A DNA stretch of 64,000 nt, taken from contig NZ_VJYD01000009.1 of the NCBI RefSeq assembly GCF_007341385.1, positions 1-64,000 on the forward strand, given 5' to 3'. The notes under the pieces were generated by a model that saw only the letters and a list, made by a program, of their open reading frames with translations, ran no database searches and was not told where the DNA came from. This document shows positions 1-7,386 of the stretch, piece by piece. Positions within the stretch are counted from its first letter, which is position 1. The number at the start of each line of letters is the position of its first letter. The DNA is from Flavobacterium daemonense (lineage in GTDB: Bacteria; Bacteroidota; Bacteroidia; Flavobacteriales; Flavobacteriaceae). Made by a program: the position numbers and the translations under genes.

Positions 1-37
1 GCCAGTATTTCGATGAACGCCTTCGCTGTTGCGGGTG

Positions 38-67
38 CAAAAGTAGAACCTTTATTCAGTTATACAA
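38..67 (-). promoter_or_regulatory. Strong Bacteroidota promoter, probably of an rRNA operon
   Basis: Read on the minus strand there is TTG (67-65), exactly 19 bases, then TACTTTTG (45-38), a full match to the Bacteroidota -33/-7 consensus (TTG, about 19 bases, TAnnTTTG). Transcription would run off the left edge. The first transcribed bases (37-1, minus strand) resemble the leader I remember upstream of flavobacterial 16S rRNA genes, so an rRNA operon probably lies just outside. The promoter match is seen directly; the rRNA identity is inference from memory. Confidence 0.65.
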
Positions 68-347
68 GACTTTTTCGCCTCTTTTTTTCTTCTTTTTTCA
101 ATCTTTTTCCTAACTCGCTGGAAACCGTTTCTTTACATTTTAAACTTTTTTGAAAACTTGTGGGGTTTTTCTGAATCAAGGCGCGGATTATTTGTTTGGC
201 GCCCTCTTTTGTTCCCCTATTTTGACGGATCTTCACTTCTTCAGGCCAGTTTCTGAGGAGAAAACAAACTTCAAAACTTTCCTTTCCGCCGATATTGATC
301 ACGCAGAGTCGCAGAGGCGCCAAGTTTTTCTTCTAGAAACTGGTTTC

Positions 348-455
348 CTAGCCCCGATAGAAGCGAAAATCCTTTTTGTGCCGGGGTTCGCCGCAAAAAG
401 ATTACTTCGTCAGTTCGCTATCGCTCGTGTGAAGCGGATAGCGGGAAACAGCTCC
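348..455. repeat. Dispersed structured repeat, copy 1
   Basis: Begins CTAGCCCCGATAGAAGCG and ends GGATAGCGGGAAACAGCTCC. Its core folds into a hairpin (AATC, TTTTTG, TGCCG against CGCCG, CAAAAA, GATT) with a GGGGTTC apex. A second copy lies at 10414-10491 with the same ends and apex but different paired bases in the stem, so the structure rather than the sequence seems conserved. The segment at 413-427 (GTTCGCTATCGCTCG) is absent from copy 2 but occurs inverted at 14842-14856. Confidence 0.7.
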
Positions 456-475
456 CTGACAAAACGAATACTATT

Positions 476-557
476 ATATATTAGGTATGATTTGTGTTGC
501 GCATAAGACGCACTTCTACGAAAATTGGGATGGCAAAAATACTTATACCTAATATAT
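476..557. repeat. 82-base element with 13-base inverted ends
   Basis: ATATATTAGGTAT (476-488) is perfectly inverted as ATACCTAATATAT (545-557). No reading frame lies between the arms. It could be a small non-autonomous element or a folded RNA; nothing in the sequence identifies it further. Confidence 0.5.
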
Positions 558-569
558 GTATAAAAAATA

Positions 570-600
570 AACCCGACAGGTTTTAAAAACCTGTCGGGTT
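570..600. repeat. Palindrome of the CCnnACAGGTTTT family, possible terminator
   Basis: CCCGACAGGTTTT (572-584) is perfectly inverted across one central base. It lies 37 bases beyond the stop of the minus-strand monooxygenase gene and could end that transcript. Relatives with compensating changes are at 9480-9512 and 10356-10382. Confidence 0.65.
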
Positions 601-636
601 GTGTGAATGAAATCTACTCTTATATATTATGTATAC

Positions 637-1653
637 TTATATATGTATACTTTCGTTCAAATTATCTATTACTTCTTTTGTGATTTGAATGTTTTTTAAT
701 TTTGCCTGATGATCAAAAATAGGACTTGTTACCATTAGTTCATTAATGTTAGCATAATTGATAAACTTTTTTAGATCTGTAATCAATTGTTCTTTGTTTC
801 CTGTAAAGGTTCCTGCTGTCATTTGATTTACATGATAACGTTCTGCTTCATTCATAATATCGTCAAGCGATGTAACCGGTGGCTGTAAACCTTTACGATC
901 ATTCCTAATTAAGTTTAAAAACATTTGGTACAAACTTGTGGACAATAATTCGGCTTCTTCATTTGTATCAGCTGCTATTACATTTACACATGCCATTGTT
1001 TTGGGCTTCTCTAAAAACTCCGAAGACTGAAAATTTTCACGATAGAATTCAAATGCTTGAATCATCAGTTTTGGAGCAAAATGTCCAGCGAATGCATAAG
1101 GCAAGCCATAAGCTGCAGCTAAAGCTGCGCTTTCCATACTTGAGCCCAAAATCCAAATTGGCACGCTGAGACCTTCCGCCGGAAATGCGCGAACTTTTCC
1201 TGTAACATTTTCAGATGAAAAATACTCTTGGAGTTTACTTACATTTTGAGGAAATCGCTGCGCTTGCTCAAAAAAATCTTTTCTGATTGCTTCGGCAGTT
1301 GGCTGATCTGTTCCTGGCGCTCTTCCTAAACCTAAGTCAATTCTGTTTGGATAAAGTGTTTCTAATGTCCCAAATTGTTCCGCTACAACTAAAGGAGAAT
1401 GATTTGGAAGCATGATTCCGCCTGAGCCTACACGAATATTCTCGGTCTGACTTGCGACATATCCAATCAAAACCACAGTTGCTGTACTTGCAACATGTGC
1501 CATATTATGATGCTCTGCGAGCCAAATTCGTTTGTATCCGAGTTTATCTGCTAATTGCGCAATGTCTTTTGTTTTTTGAAATGTCTCTGATGCGTTGCTG
1601 TCTTGCGTAATAATTGCAAGCTCTAATATTGAAACTGAAATTGGGTTTTTCAT
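637..1653 (-). CDS. LLM-class flavin-dependent monooxygenase (luciferase-like)
   Basis: 338 residues spanning the whole bacterial-luciferase-like TIM-barrel family, which uses reduced flavin and oxygen to oxidise an organic substrate. The N-terminal segment WLAEHHN (about 45-51), the IRVGSGG strand (73-79), [20 protein letters not shown] and the [10 protein letters not shown] stretch are typical of the MsnO8-like subgroup. No signal peptide, so it is cytoplasmic. The start is an ATG that gives the expected N-terminus. The gene stands alone, with a palindrome after its 3' end. The substrate cannot be told from the sequence. Family assignment is secure; the specific reaction is unknown. Confidence 0.9.
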   Translation of the reverse strand: MKNPISVSILELAIITQDSNASETFQKTKDIAQLADKLGYKRIWLAEHHNMAHVASTATVVLIGYVASQTENIRVGSGGIMLPNHSPLVVAEQFGTLETLYPNRIDLGLGRAPGTDQPTAEAIRKDFFEQAQRFPQNVSKLQEYFSSENVTGKVRAFPAEGLSVPIWILGSSMESAALAAAYGLPYAFAGHFAPKLMIQAFEFYRENFQSSEFLEKPKTMACVNVIAADTNEEAELLSTSLYQMFLNLIRNDRKGLQPPVTSLDDIMNEAERYHVNQMTAGTFTGNKEQLITDLKKFINYANINELMVTSPIFDHQAKLKNIQITKEVIDNLNESIHI

Positions 1654-1748
1654 ATAAAATAATGCTAAGGTGCAAAATTAACTCATTTATATTGATGCCC
1701 TTTGCTTTCTAATGTTAATAGAATTATAATATTTGTAGCTACAAATGT

Positions 1749-2960
1749 TTATTCTTTTAATTTCAAATGAATTAGTTTATGGTTTGTTTTACCATCATCT
1801 TTTATAATTAGATCTTTGCCAGATTCTATTTCGAATTTAGAAGAAGTGTCAATCGCTAAAGTAATTTCGCGATATCTAAATACTTCAGGGATTTCAGGAA
1901 TTATGATTTTCACTTCTACATCTTTTCCTTTTTGTTTATAATCAATTTTTACTCGGTCTCTTAGCCAAATATATTCATAAACTTCCTGCCACGGCGCCAT
2001 CCAAATTGAATCGTTTCCTTTTACACCATATTTATCAGCAAGTGCTGTCATATAATATTTGAAATCTGGAAAACGCATACTTAAGTTCCACAAATTTGTA
2101 TTTCCCGTTCCGTGCGTGAATTCATTAAACCAAACTGGATTTGGCTGTTTTACGATAGAATCCAATGTTTTTAAATAACGATCCATTGTTTTAAAACTAG
2201 TTGTATCTTTTGAACTCTGCACAAAAGTTCTTGCCGTAATAATTTTGTCTAAATTCATTTTTGAATCAACTTTAAAAACTGGGCCAACACCATAATAAGA
2301 CGCGACCGAAAAATGTCCATTATTAAGTGCATCTTTTTCATATTCCAAATAATACTTTTCATCGCCTTCTCCTCCCGGAACTACAAAATGTGACATTGTA
2401 AAACCAAGATTCTGTTTTATGGAAGTTGTATTTTCGGTTACTTCTGTCAAATAATTTGTGCCGTGTTTTGTTGCATGATGAAAACCATGATTCAAAATAT
2501 CCCAGCCAGCCTTATACATTTCTTTGATTTCCGACCATGCAAGATGTCCGCGGTTTGCTGGCAAATCACGAATTGAACCTCCGTTAACTGCCAAAGCCAA
2601 TTTAAATGGGATTTTATTTCCGAATCCGTCTGAATAAAAAAGACCATTTGAAGTTGTTCCGTCTCCGCCTTGATCAATTTTCCATTCGTTTTTATCTGGA
2701 TTACTGATTTTTCCTCCATTCAATAATGGAAAAGCCGTCAAATAAGCTGATCGATATCCATCATCTAGAGTAAAACTATAAGCAAAATGTTTGTTGTACT
2801 TTAAAGGAGCAACTTTAATCTGGACTTTCTCTTCCGATTTTAATTTAATTTTAAATGAAATCGTTTTTGATTTTGAAGAATCTTTTTCGGTTACTTCATT
2901 TGAAAAGCAAGTAAAATATCCGAAGAACAGTATACCGATAAGAAGAATGCGTTTTAACAT
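1749..2960 (-). CDS. Exported polysaccharide-deacetylase-like protein
   Basis: 403 residues with an N-terminal signal peptide (about 1-20). The stretch FTLDDGY (near 62-68) matches the first NodB-homology motif with its metal and catalytic aspartates, and NHGFHHATKHG (near 157-167) matches the second, metal-binding histidine motif. The order and spacing fit carbohydrate esterase family 4-like enzymes that remove acetyl groups from sugars, though a large insertion between the motifs makes it atypical. It is probably periplasmic or surface-exposed. It is divergent from the response regulator at 3128 and shares a 167-base promoter region with it. The exact substrate cannot be read from the sequence. 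Confidence 0.75.
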   Translation of the reverse strand: MLKRILLIGILFFGYFTCFSNEVTEKDSSKSKTISFKIKLKSEEKVQIKVAPLKYNKHFAYSFTLDDGYRSAYLTAFPLLNGGKISNPDKNEWKIDQGGDGTTSNGLFYSDGFGNKIPFKLALAVNGGSIRDLPANRGHLAWSEIKEMYKAGWDILNHGFHHATKHGTNYLTEVTENTTSIKQNLGFTMSHFVVPGGEGDEKYYLEYEKDALNNGHFSVASYYGVGPVFKVDSKMNLDKIITARTFVQSSKDTTSFKTMDRYLKTLDSIVKQPNPVWFNEFTHGTGNTNLWNLSMRFPDFKYYMTALADKYGVKGNDSIWMAPWQEVYEYIWLRDRVKIDYKQKGKDVEVKIIIPEIPEVFRYREITLAIDTSSKFEIESGKDLIIKDDGKTNHKLIHLKLKE

Positions 2961-3127
2961 AAATAATATGGATTCAAATTTTGCTTAAAAGTACATTTCT
3001 TTTTGAGAAAAATATTTTAAAACCAAATTACTCTTTGAAAATAATTTCCTCTAAATCAAAAAAGGAAAGTGATTTTAAACCTAAATTTGTACATCAAAAT
3101 ACCCATTCGGGTTTAGCTTATCTGCAA

Positions 3128-4477
3128 ATGACACACAAAATTTTAATTATAGACGACGAAGAAAAACTGAGAAGTCTGCTGGCGCGTATTATAAAATCGG
3201 AAGGATTTGAAGTTTTTGAAGCCAAAGATTTGAAATCGGGTTTTAAGAAACTGGAGCAAACTGAAATTGATGTCGTTTTGTGCGATGTGAAACTGCCTGA
3301 CGGAAATGGCGTTGATTTTCTTCAAAATATAAAAGGAAGTTTTCCTCTGACAGAAGTTATTCTGCTGACCGCTTTTGGAAATATTCCTGACGGCGTTCAG
3401 GCAATGAAAAACGGTGCTTTCGATTATATTGTAAAAGGTGATGATAATGATAAAATTATTCCGCTTCTTTATAAAGCTGTTGAAAAAGTACAATTGCAGA
3501 AAAAAGTTCAACAGCTTGAAAAACGAATCAATGATAAATATTCTTTCAATACCATTATTGGAAAATCAAAAGGAATTGAACAAGTAATTGACCTTGCACA
3601 AAAAGTTGCCAAAACCAATTCGACTGTTTTATTGACCGGCGAAACCGGAACCGGAAAAGAAGTTTTTGCACAAGCGATTCATGAAAACAGTAGTCGTGCA
3701 GGAAAATCATTTGTCGCATTAAACTGCAGTACTTTCACAAAAGAAATTTTAGAAAGCGAACTTTTCGGTCATAAACAAGGCGCTTTTACGGGAGCTGTAA
3801 AAGATAAAAAAGGTTTTATTGAAGAAGCTAACGGAGGCACTTTATTTCTTGATGAAATTGGGGAAATGCCAATTGATCTTCAAGCAAAATTATTGCGGGT
3901 CTTAGAAACTTCTGAATATATTCCGGTTGGAGATACGACTCCTAAAAAATCAAATTTTAGATTAATTGCCGCTACAAACCGAGATCTAAAAACAGAAAGC
4001 GACGAACATCGTTTCCGTTCTGATTTGTATTTTCGTTTGAATATCTTCGAAATAAAACTGCCTTCTTTAAGAGAAAGAATCAAAGATATTGCAGTTTTGA
4101 CAAATCATTTCGTAAAACAGTTTTCTGAAAAAACGAATAAAAAAACATTACATATCTCTGATGATTTTCTACAGAAATTAGAAATTTATTCTTGGCCGGG
4201 AAATATCCGCGAACTTAAAAATATTATCGAAAGATCGGTTATTTTGAGTAATGGCGATACTTTAACTTCAGATGTTCTACCATATGAAATGCAACATCAA
4301 GCTGAAAAAAGTACCAAATCAATGTCCGCTTTCTCCATGCAGAGTGTTGAAAAACTGCATATTCAAAAGGTTTTAAATTATACAAAAGGAAATAAAGCTG
4401 AAACGGCACGATTATTAGAAATTGGGATTGCGACTTTGTATAGAAAGCTGGAAGAGTACAATATCCAATCGCAGTGA
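3128..4477 (+). CDS. Sigma54-dependent NtrC-family response regulator of the kdp locus
   Basis: 449 residues in three parts. The receiver domain (1-120) has acidic D9/D10, phosphoacceptor D53, T81 and K103. The AAA+ sigma54-activation domain has Walker A GETGTGKE (171-178), GAFTGA (218-223), which contacts sigma54, and Walker B GGTLFLDE (236-243). A C-terminal Fis-type helix-turn-helix ends the protein. The start at 3128 is chosen because the receiver begins there (MTHKILIIDDE); the open frame continues upstream to 2981 but that extension looks non-coding. A TAAATTTG -7 element lies at 3082-3089. Position just upstream of kdp genes, with a histidine kinase at the other end of the locus, suggests it replaces the OmpR-type KdpE. 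That partnership is inference. Confidence 0.9.
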   Translation: MTHKILIIDDEEKLRSLLARIIKSEGFEVFEAKDLKSGFKKLEQTEIDVVLCDVKLPDGNGVDFLQNIKGSFPLTEVILLTAFGNIPDGVQAMKNGAFDYIVKGDDNDKIIPLLYKAVEKVQLQKKVQQLEKRINDKYSFNTIIGKSKGIEQVIDLAQKVAKTNSTVLLTGETGTGKEVFAQAIHENSSRAGKSFVALNCSTFTKEILESELFGHKQGAFTGAVKDKKGFIEEANGGTLFLDEIGEMPIDLQAKLLRVLETSEYIPVGDTTPKKSNFRLIAATNRDLKTESDEHRFRSDLYFRLNIFEIKLPSLRERIKDIAVLTNHFVKQFSEKTNKKTLHISDDFLQKLEIYSWPGNIRELKNIIERSVILSNGDTLTSDVLPYEMQHQAEKSTKSMSAFSMQSVEKLHIQKVLNYTKGNKAETARLLEIGIATLYRKLEEYNIQSQ

Positions 4478-4483
4478 TTATTT

Positions 4484-4615
4484 AAACACATAGAAACATA
4501 GAATTAAAATCTTAAATTTTGAGATGCTTTAAGAAAACTAGTTTTTCACATAGCTATGCGTTTTATTTTTAATGAAATGCCTTTCAACATATTTTAACTA
4601 TGTTTCTATGTGTTT
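4484..4615. repeat. 132-base inverted-repeat element, copy 1
   Basis: AAACACATAGAAACATAG (4484-4501) is perfectly inverted at 4598-4615. It follows the response regulator stop directly. A second copy with the same ends and a shared internal AACTAGTTT segment lies at 7208-7353 between kdpA and kdpB. Confidence 0.75.
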
Positions 4616-4656
4616 AGAAAAAATCAACACAATTCAACAAACCTTATCATTTCAAT

Positions 4657-4686
4657 AAAAGCTTATCATTTTGATAGGCTTTTTTT
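4657..4686 (+). terminator. Intrinsic terminator after the response regulator
   Basis: AAGCTTATCA, a short loop, TGATAGGCTT and a run of Ts form a typical rho-independent terminator. It separates the regulator transcript from the kdp structural genes. Confidence 0.75.
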
Positions 4687-4803
4687 ATGCCTAATTTTTG
4701 GCACACAACTCCATTCCTTTTATTCACAACACTTTAAACTCAACTTGACATTTTCGGAACATATTTTGGCATAAGAAGAGAGAACATTAAAAATTCATTC
4801 CAA

Positions 4804-5085
4804 ATGAAAAATCAAGTAACCTCAATCTACAAACAAGCCGAACGGTTTGCTGAGATAACCAAAAAATCTATTATTTCTGGGAACATCGTTCGTGCAAAAA
4901 AATGCCTTGCACTTGCTGAACGCTTATTTGTAACCGGAAGCATCGAAACTAAAAATGCCATTTCTAATGTATATGTTTTTTCAGTTTCTTCTTTTATGGA
5001 AATGCGTCACTGCAATATTTCACATCTATTTCCTCAAACGCTTAAAGCAGAATATATCAAGCAAGTTAATGCTTCGGGAGTCTAA
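4804..5085 (+). CDS. Small conserved-looking protein at the head of the kdp operon
   Basis: 93 residues, soluble, helical in appearance, no signal or membrane segment. The ATG start is the only good one. I do not recognise a named function; proteins of this size are, as I recall, found beside kdp genes in other Bacteroidota (possibly DUF7674), but I cannot confirm this. It starts the run of same-strand genes leading into kdpF and kdpA, so a role in assembly or regulation of the potassium pump is a guess from position alone. Confidence 0.6.
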   Translation: MKNQVTSIYKQAERFAEITKKSIISGNIVRAKKCLALAERLFVTGSIETKNAISNVYVFSVSSFMEMRHCNISHLFPQTLKAEYIKQVNASGV

Positions 5086-5180
5086 TGTGAAATGTTGTTT
5101 GTGAAATGTAAGATGTATTTCTCACTTTTCACAAATCACATTTTTACTTCTCACACTTCACAAATCTAAAATCTAAAATA
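5086..5180. repeat. GTGAAATGT/ACATTTCAC-type repeat, copy 1
   Basis: An AT-rich block made of GTGAAATGT-like words followed by TCACATTTTnAC-like words in inverted order, so it can fold back. Similar blocks lie at 5352-5447, 11624-11702 and 12833-12903, and related text occurs inside kdpB (7717-7776, 8476-8552). Confidence 0.6.
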
Positions 5181-5185
5181 ATATT

Positions 5186-5269
5186 ATGATCACTTTTCTT
5201 TTACTTGGACTGGCCGTTGTGCTGTTTGCCATTTGCTTTCTCTCTGTTGAATTTTTTGAAAAAATCTAA
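5186..5269 (+). CDS. 27-residue single-span membrane peptide next to kdpF
   Basis: ATG to TAA encodes 27 residues beginning MITFLLLGLAVVLFAICF and ending SVEFFEKI. There is one hydrophobic helix of about 17-18 residues and a charged tail (E, E, K). Its stop is 3 bases before the ATG of kdpF, so the two are probably translated together. Size and layout resemble KdpF, but the C-terminus lacks the KdpF PE-F signature. It could be a second small subunit or a duplicate of KdpF. Coding status is supported by position, hydrophobicity and tight coupling only. Confidence 0.55.
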   Translation: MITFLLLGLAVVLFAICFLSVEFFEKI

Positions 5270-5272
5270 ATC

Positions 5273-5350
5273 ATGACTGCACTATTTATTATTTCAATCG
5301 CCGTTTTCGTGTATTTGATTTATGTACTAATCAAACCCGAAAAATTTTAA
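5273..5350 (+). CDS. kdpF: KdpF, small subunit of the potassium-transporting ATPase
   Basis: 25 residues beginning MTALFIISIAVFVYLIYVL and ending IKPEKF. One membrane helix is followed by the KdpF signature (YL, a few residues, then hydrophobic-x-PE-x-F). KdpF stabilises the KdpABC complex in the inner membrane. It lies 3 bases after the 27-residue peptide and about 105 bases before kdpA. It is too short for most gene finders. Confidence 0.85.
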   Translation: MTALFIISIAVFVYLIYVLIKPEKF

Positions 5351-5351
5351 T

Positions 5352-5447
5352 AATGTAAAAAGTTATAAGTGAGATGTTAGATGTTATGCGCTAATTCCAT
5401 TTTACAAATCACATCTCACTTTTTACAATTCACATTTTACAAAAACT
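5352..5447. repeat. GTGAAATGT/ACATTTCAC-type repeat, copy 2
   Basis: GTGAGATGTTAGATGT followed after a short gap by ACATCTCACTTTTTAC, plus further ACATTTTAC words; a foldback just before the kdpA start. Same family as 5086-5180. Confidence 0.6.
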
Positions 5448-5455
5448 TACATATT

Positions 5456-7177
5456 ATGAACACAGAATTATTAGGCGTCATTGGTATTTTTATCCTAACC
5501 ATTGTTTTAGCGATTCCATTAGGAAAATATATTGCTAAAGTTTATTTGGGAGATAAAACACTTTTTGACCCGATTTTCAATCCAATTGAAAAACTCATCT
5601 TTAAAATAAGCGGTATTAATTCGGCTGAAGAAATGAACTGGAAGCAACACTTAAAAGCACTTTTGAGTATAAACATGGTTTGGTTCTTTCTTTGCTTTTT
5701 TGTCTTATTGTTTCAGGCTTCTTTGCCTTTAAATCCAGATAATAATCCGTCCATGACGCCAGATTTGGCATTTAATACTGCAATTTCATTTATCGTAAAC
5801 TGTAATTTACAGCATTATTCGGGAGAAAGCGGGGTTTCCTATCTTTCACAAATCGTCTTGATGTTTCTTCAATTTGTTTCTGCTGGTATCGGAATGGCGG
5901 CTGCCGCTATGATTTTTACAGCAATGAAAGAAAGAACTACAGAAAAGTTGGGCAATTTCTACAATTATTTCATCAAAAGCTGTACTCGTATATTATTGCC
6001 GCTTTCAGCGATTGTAGCTGTTGCACTAGTATTTAGCGGAACTCCAATGACTTTTGAAGGAAAAGATGCTATTACAACGTTGCAAGGGGATCATGTAGAA
6101 GTTTCTCGCGGACCAGCCGCAGCCTTTATTGCCATTAAGCATATTGGTACAAATGGTGGTGGATTTTTTGGAGCCAACTCAGCGCATCCATTAGAAAACC
6201 CAACTTATTTTACGAATGGAATTGAACTTTGGGCGCAAATGATTATTCCGTTTGCGATGATTTTTGCTCTTGGATTTTACCTCAACAAAAGAAAATTATC
6301 GAATATCATTTTTGGCGTAATGACGGTTGGATTTTTACTCTTGGTTGTTCCGACAGTTATGAGTGAAATCAACGGAAATCCTGCCATCGAAAAAATGGGT
6401 ATCGCACAAGCAACCGGAGCGATGGAAGGAAAAGAAGTTCGGTTTGGACCCGCAATATCAGGTTTCTGGAGTATTGCCACAACGGTAATTTCTACAGGTT
6501 CTGTAAACAGTATGCACGATAGTTCGATGCCGATGTGTGGCGCTATGCAACTACTATCTATGATGGTAAATGCCTTTTATGGCGGATGCGGCGTTGGTAT
6601 TCTAAACTATTACATTTTCATTATTCTGGCTGTATTTATCTCTGGTTTAATGGTCGGCCGAACTCCCGAGTTTTTAGGTAAGAAAATCGAAGCTCGGGAA
6701 GTTAAAATTGCCGCTTTTATCGCGATTCTTCATCCTTTATTAATATTAGCCGGAACTGCTTTAGCATCTTATTTTGCTGCACATGATACTGCAATGGGTT
6801 ATTGGTTTAACGGAAATGCAACAGGCTGGTTAAATAATCCTGGCAACCACGGATTCTCAGAAATGTTATATGAATACACTTCAAGCGCTGCCAACAACGG
6901 TTCTGGTTTTGAAGGATTAGGAGATAATAATCCGTTCTGGAATATCACTACAGGAATTGTATTACTGTTAAGCCGTTTTATTCCAATCACTGGTCCATTG
7001 GCAATTGCAGGTTTACTGGCAGGTAAAAAATACATTCCAGAGAGTGCTGGGACTTTGAAAACCGATACCTCAATTTTCGGAATTATGACTTTTGCTGTAA
7101 TCGCAATTATCGCTGCTTTATCATTCTTCCCAGCATTGGCTTTAGGTCCGTTGGCAGAATTCTTTACTTTAAAATAA
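5456..7177 (+). CDS. kdpA: Potassium-transporting ATPase subunit A (KdpA)
   Basis: 573 residues, a polytopic inner-membrane protein that forms the K+-selective channel of the KdpFABC pump. Selectivity-loop motifs are visible: NCNLQHYSGE (115-124), GTNGGGFFGANSAHP (231-245), a MHDSSMPMCGAMQ loop and NNGSGFEGL near the C-terminus, corresponding to the family's four pore loops. The start at 5456 gives the canonical N-terminus (MNTELLGVIGIF); an upstream extension to 5381 reads through a repeat and is rejected. Length is close to the 557 residues of the E. coli protein. Confidence 0.97.
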   Translation: MNTELLGVIGIFILTIVLAIPLGKYIAKVYLGDKTLFDPIFNPIEKLIFKISGINSAEEMNWKQHLKALLSINMVWFFLCFFVLLFQASLPLNPDNNPSMTPDLAFNTAISFIVNCNLQHYSGESGVSYLSQIVLMFLQFVSAGIGMAAAAMIFTAMKERTTEKLGNFYNYFIKSCTRILLPLSAIVAVALVFSGTPMTFEGKDAITTLQGDHVEVSRGPAAAFIAIKHIGTNGGGFFGANSAHPLENPTYFTNGIELWAQMIIPFAMIFALGFYLNKRKLSNIIFGVMTVGFLLLVVPTVMSEINGNPAIEKMGIAQATGAMEGKEVRFGPAISGFWSIATTVISTGSVNSMHDSSMPMCGAMQLLSMMVNAFYGGCGVGILNYYIFIILAVFISGLMVGRTPEFLGKKIEAREVKIAAFIAILHPLLILAGTALASYFAAHDTAMGYWFNGNATGWLNNPGNHGFSEMLYEYTSSAANNGSGFEGLGDNNPFWNITTGIVLLLSRFIPITGPLAIAGLLAGKKYIPESAGTLKTDTSIFGIMTFAVIAIIAALSFFPALALGPLAEFFTLK

Positions 7178-7207
7178 CAATTCATTTTTCAATGCTGAAA
7201 ATATTTT

Positions 7208-7353
7208 AAACACATAGAAACATAGTCTTTTCTTTATCTAAAAAAGAAAATCAAAAGAAACTAGTTTCTAACACATAGTCCCGAAGTCTCGGGATGTATT
7301 GATGCAAGTGAAACGTCTTTTTCTCAAAGTAGAACCTATGCTTCTATGTGTTT
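7208..7353. repeat. 146-base inverted-repeat element, copy 2, between kdpA and kdpB
   Basis: AAACACATAGAAACATAG (7208-7225) is inverted at 7336-7353 with one mismatch. Same ends and internal ACTAGTTT as 4484-4615. It contains a short CCCGAAGTCTCGGG hairpin near 7279-7292. It sits inside the kdp operon, so it would be transcribed and could fold in the mRNA. Confidence 0.75.
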
Positions 7354-7386
7354 AAAAACTATTCAGCCAATTAAACAACAAAAAAA

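Larger units (their letters stand above)
68..636. other. Non-coding spacer rich in dispersed repeats
   Basis: No convincing gene is present. Two open frames overlap here on opposite strands, but they have low-complexity or repeat-derived translations. The stretch holds a structured dispersed repeat (348-455), an 82-base element with inverted ends (476-557) and a palindrome (570-600). Bases 299-325 resemble the G/C-A-rich repeat also seen near 14640. It separates the presumed rRNA promoter from the 3' end of the monooxygenase gene. Confidence 0.6.

Noticed and set aside
60..506. Two open frames on opposite strands (60-323 minus and 150-506 plus)
   Set aside because: They overlap each other, have lysine-rich or mixed translations with no family resemblance, and the plus one runs through a structured repeat.
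2981..3127. Upstream extension of the response regulator
   Set aside because: The added residues do not resemble a receiver N-terminus, and a TAAATTTG -7 element lies within them; the receiver begins exactly at the ATG at 3128.
4690..4800. Possible sigma54 promoter before the kdp genes
   Set aside because: TTGGCACACAACTCCA and TTGGCATAAGAAGAGA have the -24 half but no GC at -12; CGGAACATATTTTGGC has both halves but with 11 instead of 10 bases between. None is convincing, although the NtrC-type regulator makes one expected.
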